This document shows, piece by piece, positions 22,047 through 29,707 of a DNA stretch of 64,000 bases. This DNA is from Trichoplusia ni. Its lineage: Eukaryota; Arthropoda; Insecta; Lepidoptera; Noctuidae. The position numbers were made by a program, and so were the translations under genes. The stretch's first letter is position 1. The number at the start of each line of letters is the position of its first letter. The notes under the pieces were generated by a model. The model did no database searches. It was not told the DNA's origin and saw only the letters and a program-made list of their open reading frames with translations. The stretch is taken from NCBI RefSeq assembly GCF_003590095.1, contig NC_039482.1, forward strand, positions 18,927,657-18,991,656. The letters run 5' to 3'.

Positions 22047-22182
22047 AAATAATATTTTATAGTATGATACGTAGATTATAAGTTTACAATTTGTTTATGT
22101 GACTTTTTAAATAAAAGTGATTTTGTATTAAAAATAAGTCATGGGTGATACATTAATTTGTGTTATTTGCAACAAAAGTAGT
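22047..22182 (+). repeat. Direct repeat flanking the retrotransposon, right copy
   Basis: Partner of 17291-17429. This copy keeps the ATG of the zinc-finger gene (22141) but only about 95 bp of its former upstream region; further upstream is the 5' end of the antisense retrotransposon. Confidence 0.7.
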
Positions 22183-22470
22183 CTCAAAATAACATTATTT
22201 TCTGACGAGACATTGAAAAAATGTGAATTAATTTTAAAATTGCGAAAAAAACATAACCTTAAGTACAATGACATCATTTTTCCACGTGAATACACAGAGG
22301 GTGGCTATCACAGGGAATGTTACAAATCATTCACAGGGCTAATGAAAAAATATTTTACCTCAGAACCAAAAAATTCTCAAAAGATTGTTGAAAGAGAGCA
22401 AGAAAAAGAAACATTTAAAGACGTTAATACATCAACGTTAATACTTGTAGCATCATTAACCTATTTTTAA
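22141..22470 (+). CDS. Small zinc-finger-like protein of the transposon
   Basis: A 109-residue frame begins with MGDTLICVICNKSS. It has a CxxC pair at residues 7 and 10 and an HxxxC pair (GYHRECYKSFT) around residues 56-60, separated by about 45 residues including KKCELILKLRKKHNLKYND. This spacing suggests one large zinc-binding fold. I believe similar N-terminal modules head longer uncharacterised proteins in insects and other invertebrates, but I cannot name the family. After residue 80 the sequence becomes low-complexity (KIVEREQEKETFK) and stops soon after, so the frame is probably a truncated remnant of a longer gene. An AATAAA-type signal lies near 22531. Its original promoter was displaced by the retrotransposon. 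Confidence 0.55.
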   Translation: MGDTLICVICNKSSLKITLFSDETLKKCELILKLRKKHNLKYNDIIFPREYTEGGYHRECYKSFTGLMKKYFTSEPKNSQKIVEREQEKETFKDVNTSTLILVASLTYF

Positions 22471-22690
22471 TTAAATTTTTGAAAAATATTTTATTTTTTG
22501 GCTTTTTTTTTAAACCTGTTTTTGATAAAATAAATTAAATTTTTTAACAATTTAAGGTAATTGTAGCATCGAATGTCTTTCCTTAAGATGTTTTTAAAAT
22601 TTACATAGATTATTAGTTAAATAAATCTGCGCCAAAAAGTTTATTTGCATGAGTCATTCTAATCACAAATCTCTTCTTAAGACATACAAT

Positions 22691-22810
22691 GTTTGTCTGG
22701 CAAGGGGTTAGAACTATAAAAAATGTCTGGCTAATAAGGAAATATCATCTAATTATTACCCAAATATTATATATAAAAATCAGCTATTACACTTTAACGT
22801 AAGTAATGAT
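22691..22810 (+). repeat. Extra internal copy of the subterminal site block
   Basis: About 120 bp that match 22991-23110 at roughly 90 percent, offset by exactly 300 bp. It holds a third TGTCTGGC pair (22694 and 22724, 30 bp apart). The left arm has no counterpart, so the right side of the element carries three site pairs and the left two. Confidence 0.75.
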
Positions 22811-22875
22811 ATAATTAATGTTATTCTTATCATTTATAACGAATATTTAATTAATAATAATTGAAGATAGCACAT

Positions 22876-23400
22876 ATTATTGTTTTAGTTGATGTAAGCA
22901 TGTATTAAATACTAAACAATACAAACGCATCTCACTCGCACCCACTTATATACATACTGCCTCGCGCTCGCTCCTACAGCTACCCTACATGCTTGTCTGG
23001 CAAGGGGTTGGAACTATAAAAAATGTCTGGCTAATGAGGAAACATCATCTACTTATTACCCAAGTATTATATATAAAAATCAGCTTTTATACTATAACGT
23101 AAGTTAAACTATAATTTCATGAACATTAAGGGTGTCTGGCAAGGGGTTGCCACGATGTTAAGTGTCTGGCAATGAATAACGTGATTTTTAATAATATTCT
23201 GAAGATAATATCAAAAAATCGCACTTTATTATTTGACGAATTTAGATCGGTATTTTACACACCTTTAGTACCGTTTACCTGCCTAAGCCACTATAACCCA
23301 AACTTCATAATGGTCCATCGTTCTTACCTGGGTTGGGAGTATGCGCTGACAATCTTTCAGCTTTTATAAAATAACGAAGGTCTGGGGTTCACGGGCTCTT
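22876..23400 (-). repeat. Right terminal inverted repeat arm
   Basis: Inverted partner of 16726-17297. TGTCTGGC sites at 22994, 23024, 23133 and 23163 mirror those of the left arm with the same 30-bp and 109-bp spacings. The outermost site is about 230 bp from the tip on both sides. Confidence 0.8.
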
Positions 23401-24714
23401 AGACTAATCACTTGCTAGTTAAAAGTGTGCTGGTAAGTGACGTCACGAGATTCATCACTTTTTTTTTACGAGATATAAGAAAACATACAAATCAAATATT
23501 TTTTACAAATTATTGAACTGAATTTCATTCTTGCATAGCTCCTAATGAGAAACTAAACACATTCAATATAATTCATTAATAATTTTTAATTTGTTCATTA
23601 TTTCGTGTCATTCGTTCGCCAGATGTTGCAATAAATTTTAAACAATTGCTATCACCTTCGGCTGTATATTTTTATATCTGTGCCAATTTGTCTAATTAGC
23701 TTTTTAGTCTCGTTTTAACGGAGGATGGTAATAAAATTTCTATGATAGCGCTGTAAATATTATAATCGATTTTTGTGTTAATACGTTGATGATTGCAAAG
23801 TTCCAGAAAAATATTATTTCTTAAATTTTCTTTATATTGCGATATTTTCATCATCCATCTTATTCATTTTTCAGGCTTTACATGAAATAATTGTGTTTGG
23901 GATAAGTTCAACTATTAAAATTACTCTAGGCGAACTTCTTCTTATTGTGAACATTTCAGTGTTACGATTAAGCTCAATTCAAGCTCACTATACCGCAATT
24001 ATATCAGAAATCTTGTTAGCAAAATAGACACAAGGATTAATTAATTTTAACATGGTAGTACCACGTAATATTTGAGAATATAATTTTAGACCAATTTAGA
24101 GATAGACCTCCCACTTCATAACGCAATACCTTTGCTTATACAGTAGGCGACGCAAAAATTGAATACCTACACATCTAGATACCACATCTATACTCTATGC
24201 TAATATTATGAAGAAGAAAAGTTTGGATTTTTGATTTTAATGAAGGATCGAGAGCTACTGAGCTACATTCTACAGAAAGCTATAAACCATTACCCTTTCA
24301 TTAATGAGACATATAACAGAATCGGGGAGAAATAATCACTTTTGTATATTTTGTGAATCGTGTATTAAATATTACACAAGGTATAGCTATGGTTTAGTTA
24401 TAATGTCCTAAAATAAAATGCATGTCTTTATTTCCGAAGGTTTTTTTTTTCATATTATGGTGTCAATACTTACACCGAGGACGAATTCGCGTGAAACAGC
24501 TAATTTGAAAAGTTAATTTCAACGTCCTACAGGACATTCAGCTATATTTTAGGAATATCTATTTTTACAAATACGCGCGTCTCAAATTCTTTTAATTTCT
24601 TTATTTGTGAATCTTGTTTTGACGCCCAATCTTACCTAAATAATATTATTATGCTACTATCTCTGGGTATAAAAAAAGTGTAGACAGTTTTATGTTATTA
24701 AAATGTCTTACCAA
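23401..24714. other. Intergenic, with a faint T1-like remnant
   Basis: AT-rich without a supported gene. Around 24465-24506 the sequence ACCGAGGACGAATTCGCGTG resembles the start of family T1 on the minus strand, strongly decayed. Confidence 0.5.
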
Positions 24715-24865
24715 AGAAGTATCGTGTTGATCAGCTAACTGGGTTAAGGAGGTCAGATAGGCAGTCACTCCTTAAGACACTGGTACCTACTTATCTTTAT
24801 CTGGTCAGACAAGGTGCGGATGCAAACATAGTTGGGAAAAATCTGGGATGATGATTCAAACCAGC
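24715..24865 (-). repeat. Dispersed repeat family A, partial copy 3
   Basis: Holds 'ctgggttaaggaggtcagat', 'aggcagtcactccttaagac' and a decayed 'catagttgggaaaaatctgg', the first half of family A in minus orientation. Confidence 0.65.
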
Positions 24866-24889
24866 TGTAGTTGCACCCGTGACACATCG

Positions 24890-25075
24890 AAAATGATCCC
24901 ACCGAAACATAAAATCAGGATAAATAAAATTCCCATATGTTAATCCAGGTTATAAACTATCTGTGTATCAAATTTCGTCCAAATCCGCTCAGTAGATTCT
25001 ACGTGAAAGAGGAACAAACATCCAAACACAATACACACAAACTTTCACTTTCATATTAGTAGAATCTACAACAAA
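24890..25075 (+). repeat. LINE 3'-end-like repeat
   Basis: Contains 'gttataaactatctgtgtat', 'caaatttcgtccaaatccgc' and 'cacgtagaat'-like blocks and ends in a TCATATTAGTAGAAT tail. This order is common at the ends of RTE-like elements in moths. Assignment to RTE is from memory of the type, not from a search. Confidence 0.5.
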
Positions 25076-25581
25076 CCCGATCGCAGTTCTATCTAGTTTC
25101 AGCTAACGAACTGCAATTCATTTATAAACACACACACACACATAAAAACTCCGCGGTAGTTATCAACTGCACTATTTCTTTCAATATCAACTTAAAACTA
25201 AAAATTGCTAGCTCTTGACTGTCTATCTCAGCTTGTAATTGCTGTGCCCGGTGGACTATTCAAATGTCGATACCGCTGGAATATCGACTCGCACTTGTCG
25301 ATAGTGTATTCGTTAGGTCAGCGGGTTCACAACGGGAATGAACGGGCTTCGAGTATAGCATTAGCAGCAAGTTTTTGAAGCTTAAAGGAAGGCAATTTTG
25401 ATATCTTGCTAGTGCAATTTAACTGAAGATCGCTTGATTGGATACTTTACGTCGTATGTGATAGATGTGAGACAGGTATCTGATTTTGCAACATAAGATC
25501 GCTTCAAAATGAGAAGCAGAATCCGAGTTTTCCCTTTCCCTTTGTGTACGGCAGACATGTCATCAGGCCTAATAGCATGAC

Positions 25582-25825
25582 GACCTCCATGGTCGAGTGG
25601 CGCACGCACCGGTTTCAAGGTGTCGCTAGCTCTGAGGTCCCGGGTTCGATCCCCGGCCGGGTCAATGTAAAAATTCACATTTCTACATTGTCTCGGGTCT
25701 GGGTGTTCGTGGTACCTTTGTTGTATCTGAATTCCATAACACAAGTGCTATATAGCAACTTACTTTGGGTTCAGAACAATGTATGTGATGTTGTCCGCAT
25801 TTATTATTATTAATAATAAAATAGA
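25582..25825 (+). repeat. tRNA-derived SINE with intact polymerase III boxes
   Basis: The head (25582-25664) is tRNA-like: A box TGGTCGAGTGG at 25590-25600, B box GGTTCGATCCC at 25643-25653, and outer bases GACC at 25582 that can pair with GGTC at 25660-25663. A tRNA-unrelated body follows and a (TTA)n-type tail ends near 25825. The body block 'gtctcgggtctgggtgttcg' is seen in decayed form at other SINE remnants in the window. The reading frames over it (25409-25744 -, 25544-25813 +) are by-products. Confidence 0.8.
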
Positions 25826-26408
25826 GGTATATGAATACGATACAAACTAAATACTTTAAAAAACAAGCCTAGTTGCAAAAACTTTTGTTCAAGAATTTTA
25901 AAAAATAACTAAGCCGAAATCTTCAATAAAGTCTTTTTTTATATCTTCAAATTCTTCTCATTAAGAAACTTTACATCCAGATAGTTAAAAACAAGTCGTT
26001 AATCATTGTAATCGCATCATAAAACAAATCATATTAGCTGTAACAAAATCTAAAACTATGAAGCAATAAATATAAAAGCTAAAAATACGGCTTACCCGAC
26101 TGCGACATAAAATATGGATTATGTGTTCAACCCCTACTTCAGTTTGATCCTGGTTTTATCACACCATGAATTCTTATTGGAGATATTAATGTTTGAATTA
26201 TGTTTTAGGATATTGAAAAGCGATTTCTTTACTTCACTTGGTGATACAAAGATATGATGTCTCTTTTTTGCGACATAATTTTGTGGTAAATCAGATTATT
26301 TTGGGGCACTACTCCTTAATAAGTATGTTAAACAATGAGCAACCTGCTAACATAACTTCACAGTTGGTATCAGTTTTTCTTCTTTTTGTCTAGTTGATAT
26401 ACAATCTT
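25826..26408. other. Intergenic, nothing seen
   Basis: AT-rich sequence without a supported frame or repeat. Confidence 0.5.
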
Positions 26409-26564
26409 AATGATGTAACCGTTTACTCACGCGTATTTATCGGGGTAGCCCGACTAGTTGCGGACCCAAACGGAGTCCTTAATCATGAGCAGACGCTGTG
26501 GGGTCTCGAGTCGAACTAGTCGGGCTACCCCGATAAATACGCGTGAGTGAACCGTTACATCATT
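26409..26564. repeat. Fold-back repeat with 50-bp arms
   Basis: Left arm from 26409 (AATGATGTAACCG, then ACTCACGCGTATTTATCGGG and GTAGCCCGACTAGT) and right arm ending at 26564 are inverted copies with only a few mismatches. The loop of about 55 bp is not palindromic. Single-sided, diverged relatives occur at 47586-47690, 49331-49395, 56357-56470 and 63962-64000. A hairpin-type non-autonomous element is the likely explanation; no ORF and no clear target duplication is present. Confidence 0.8.
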
Positions 26565-26935
26565 TAATAATAAATCATTCTCGCGATAGTTACCATCAAA
26601 AAAGATATACAATCTGGTGGGAGTTTATAACCTTTCCTTTAGAGCGGCATAAAATACCCTGAAGAAAAACACGTGCCTTGGTTTCCTCGTGACGATGTTG
26701 TCTTTCACCGTTTTAGCAAGTGGTAATTACTTTTGTCATACGCATACAAATTGAAAATGACTTTGATCACCACCAATGTCCTTTTCAAATGATTACGAAA
26801 TTATGGGAGTGTGTGTGTTAGTGTGTTTTTATGTTTGTTATCTCTTCACGTTCCATGGGCTGGACCTATTTAAATAGGCATGTTATGAAGCTTGCTGACA
26901 CCTTTTATACATAATATAGTACCCGACTGCTCTAT
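26565..26935. other. Intergenic, nothing seen
   Basis: AT-rich sequence with a short GTGT tract near 26810-26835; no gene or shared repeat. Confidence 0.5.
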
Positions 26936-27246
26936 CATCGGCCTAGCCTTTTCCCAACTATGTTGGGGTCGGCTTCCAGTCTAACCAGATTCAGCTAAGT
27001 ACCAGTGTTTTACAAGGAGCGACTGCCTATCTTACCTCCTCAAGCTTCTGACTGCCTTTAACGACTGCCAAAGTTGTAGGAATAACAGCCGGGACCTACA
27101 ATTTCACGTGCTTTCCGAAACACGGAGGAACTCGTTATGACAAAGATGGTCACTCATCTACGGACCAACCGCGTCAAACATAGCTTAATCTGTGATCACT
27201 TATGCGGTTATAGGTAAGCCTACGAGCTCCTGCTTTAAAAGAATGT
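26936..27246 (+). repeat. Dispersed repeat family A, copy 4 (plus strand)
   Basis: Best-kept copy of the first half: 'cccaactatgttggggtcgg', 'cttccagtctaaccagattc', 'gtgttttacaaggagcgact'. It continues to the distal block with 'taatctgtgatcacttatgc' and GAGCTCCTGC, with an internal deletion after CCTCCTCAAG relative to the copy at 57955. Confidence 0.75.
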
Positions 27247-27860
27247 AATGATGTTACAGCTATAACCAACATCCAAGCAAGTTAAGCCAAAAGCAACACC
27301 TAGTTATAAACACTCACAAATCAAAGTCCATAACAAGAAATCCTCTTAACAAACACACAATTAACCGCATAGTGTCAACTCGTTACCACTTGTATTTGAA
27401 GTTGTAATTACAAAAATAACAGTCACAGTATGAGTTCATCAAAATTCCGCATTCGTTAACTTTTGCCGAAACAATTCCGACGTCGACGCGGCTTTGCTTC
27501 AAGAATGTGTTTGCGGTAAGGACGTGGTATTCAATCCTTTTAATGTATGTTCCGTTTTATTCCTGAGTGGAATTATGTGGTTTAATTAAAAAGTGTTTGT
27601 AGTAATGAGCTTTTAGTGGGTTAATGCGAGTCAAAGAAGGCGAGAGAAGAAAGAATTTTTCTGTTTACTTGAGAAAATATAATTGTGATAAAGAGTTTTA
27701 TTACTGCACTGACATTATATTACTGCTCTTGTAAAATAAAAAAAAATAGCTTGAATAGTAATGATATTTAAGTTAATTAATACAAATGATTTATTTACAA
27801 TTTTACAGAGTTAAATATTTACAAGTTAAAAAAACAAAAAATAAAAAATAATTAAATTTA
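27247..27860. other. Intergenic and probable 3' untranslated tail of the next element
   Basis: AT-rich. The part from about 27700 to 27860 lies just downstream of the minus-strand stop codon of the retrotransposon ORF at 27861-28975 and may be its 3' untranslated region. Confidence 0.4.
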
Positions 27861-28975
27861 TTAAATCAAAGCATCAAAAAATTCATCGGCATCGCTGCCG
27901 GCTGGGAGTGTGCCCAAAAGGCTGGCAGCATTGCCACGTCGAATGGCAATGCTAATCCTCTGAGCGAGGTAAAAGCCAGCCTTTGGGTCACGAGAAGTGT
28001 CAACAAGACGCTTTGCTAGGTCTTTAAAAAGCGTTTTGGCACTCGGCCCCCACGGCCCAAAAGTTTCAACCCCAAACGGCTCAAAGAAGTAACTACCAAC
28101 TAGATTACCATATTTGCGCCGTTTGAGTTTTCAGCAGCCGCGGCAGCAGAGCCAGCGCAGCTCGAAGAGCCGAGAAGGTGAGATGGCGCAAGAGTATCGA
28201 CACAAGTGGCGTCCCACACTAAAGGCCTACCCATCTTCCAAGGGAACAAAGACATACCGTCCGGTCTCTTGCCATCATCGCGTACCAAACCATTAGGTTC
28301 TAATACAGCAGGTACGCCGACGGCAACAAGAGCTCGACGGATAATGTCATTAATATACGCGTGACGAGCCATGCGACCTGCACTACGGCTGCATGATAGA
28401 CCGTGGTGTCCGAGGCTGTTGACTACTTCACCACAGTGGCAGCGATGCGGAGAACAAGATGAAGCACCTAGTCTTAAGGCAGCAGCGAGACGGAAAGTTG
28501 TGTCGTCGAACAAGGTGCCTATATTCGACGACGGTAGTGCGTAAAGCCAAAGACCTGACTCCCACTCACTCACAGCCAGGAGGCGCGCCCGCTCCGCAGG
28601 AGTGGCAGAAGTAGAAATTAGATGGTTCTGAACTACTCTGCAAAGCGGCTCGTCCCACAGCTTTTGAGATGATGGGCAACCAGGTAAATTTGCACTTGGG
28701 CAGGCGAGTCTCCAAGCATCCACAGCCTCGGAGATGCACGGCACTTCAAAATCAACCAGTATTGGAGCTAGAATTTTCCTGGTTAATTTATCAGTGCCGT
28801 GGACCGAGGATAGGTACGCTGGTAAACTAGTACTTGAAATTTTGCGGATACCGAGCCCTCCCATCCGAATGGGAAGTGTGGCTTGGGACCAAGCCCGGTC
28901 ATCCATGGATATATTTAAAATCATACAAAGAGTGTGTTTAATAATTTCGTCCATTTGGTCTAAAAGATTAGGGTA
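27861..28975 (-). pseudogene. Truncated retrotransposon ORF tail with a putative restriction-like endonuclease domain
   Basis: The first 284 residues (28954 to 28100) start after the reverse transcriptase: WSQATLPIRMGGLGIR is typical of the segment downstream of the RT thumb. Further on, CHCGEVVNSLGHHGLSC offers a C-x-C-x8-H-x4-C zinc knuckle, followed by RHAYINDIIRRAL and by KRPDG and VWDATCVDT. That order resembles the restriction-like endonuclease region of R2/NeSL/R4-type elements. The frame breaks at about 28110: one missing base turns S-K-R-R-K-Y into a stop. In the next frame it reopens with GVETFGPWGPSAK and IAIRRGNAASLLGTLPAG and ends at a stop at 27861-27863. Reverse transcriptase proper and all upstream parts are absent, so this is a 5'-truncated dead copy. 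The class call is inference. Confidence 0.65.
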
Positions 28976-29564
28976 CTAATCTTAAATTAATACAAACATT
29001 TCGGTATACATCACAATATCATCGTAATATTTAAATCCATCTACTCCCTGTGAGTAGTGCTAGCACACTGAGTAATTTTCCGTCAAAAATAAAAACCTTT
29101 TTGTAAAAAAAAATCGTTAATATTTTTAAATCACACCAACCACTCCTTTCATATCAAAACCTAACTAACATTAGCACCTAATCCTCTGACAATAGCAAGC
29201 AAACATGAGGAAACCGTGAGCCGGGACTCTGCGAATGTTAACAAAGGAAGCGACAAAATGCGAGTTCCGCAACTTTCGGCTATAAGTACTGCTCGTAATT
29301 AAAACACCACTTATTTATAACGTAATTGGTGGCTTGCAGACTGATTTATTGTATGCAAGGATGCAGGGATGTTGGGAGTTTCAGGTTTATTAAGTGTTGT
29401 AAGGATATCTACTGAGCGCGACGTGTCTTGCGTTCGGACCCCGTGTAGGACCAGCGTTGACGAATGCTTGTGCTGAGTCTGGGTATATTTATACACGCGG
29501 CTTGAAATATTTTTGATCTATCACGGCACCTACGTTTGTATATTATTATTGGTACTTTATACCA
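28976..29564. other. Intergenic, with a faint SINE-like tail
   Basis: No gene. Around 29400-29500, 'gacgaatgcttgtgctgagt' followed by CTGGGTATATTTATA resembles the body of the SINE remnants at 50.7 and 52.3 kb, but no polymerase III boxes remain. Confidence 0.45.
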
Positions 29565-29707
29565 TATTGTAAACGGAAAAACAGCGTGCTGCTGACGAGT
29601 TAGGAAGTAAAATTACTTAGAAAGTGGTGAAGAGTGGGCAAAGACTGGTGTTCGATGTAATTTGACCTTCACAAAGAGCTACTTAGTAGCCTAATTTCAA
29701 TAAATAA
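29565..29707 (+). repeat. LINE 3'-end-like repeat, copy 1
   Basis: Shares with 55745-55927 the blocks ACAGCGTG(C/T)TGCTG(A/G)CGAGTT, AGAGTGGGCAAA-like, TGTAATTTGAC(C/A)TTCA, GCTACTTAGTAGCCTAATTT and a final AATAAAT. The shared end and AATAAAT tail suggest the 3' terminus of one non-LTR family. Confidence 0.7.

Larger units (their letters stand above)
16726..23400. mobile_element. Composite DNA-transposon-like element with long inverted termini, about 6.7 kb
   Basis: The outer boundaries are set by the inverted sequence AAGAGCCCGTGAACCCCAGA, at the left from 16726 and at the right ending at 23400. The arms run inward for about 570 bp (left) and 525 bp (right); the outer 450 bp or so appear identical. 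Each arm has subterminal TGTCTGGC sites in pairs 30 bp apart. The interior holds a short zinc-finger-like gene (22141-22470), broken by insertion of a non-LTR retrotransposon (17430-22046). I see no transposase catalytic domain, so the unit is probably non-autonomous, or has lost its transposase. No clear target-site duplication was found at the ends, so the superfamily remains open. Without the retrotransposon and one copy of the flanking direct repeat the unit would be about 1.9 kb. Confidence 0.75.

Noticed and set aside
25125..25145. CA microsatellite as a notable repeat
   Set aside because: Short dinucleotide run, ordinary in animal genomes.
25582..25664. A functional tRNA gene
   Set aside because: The A and B boxes are good, but the acceptor stem is only partly paired, no clean anticodon stem is seen, and a SINE body and tail follow.
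25409..25813. Opposing frames of 111 and 89 residues as genes
   Set aside because: Both run across the tRNA-derived SINE at 25582-25825; the apparent motif with GDRTRDLRAS is the translated complement of the tRNA B box, a common false gene in moths.
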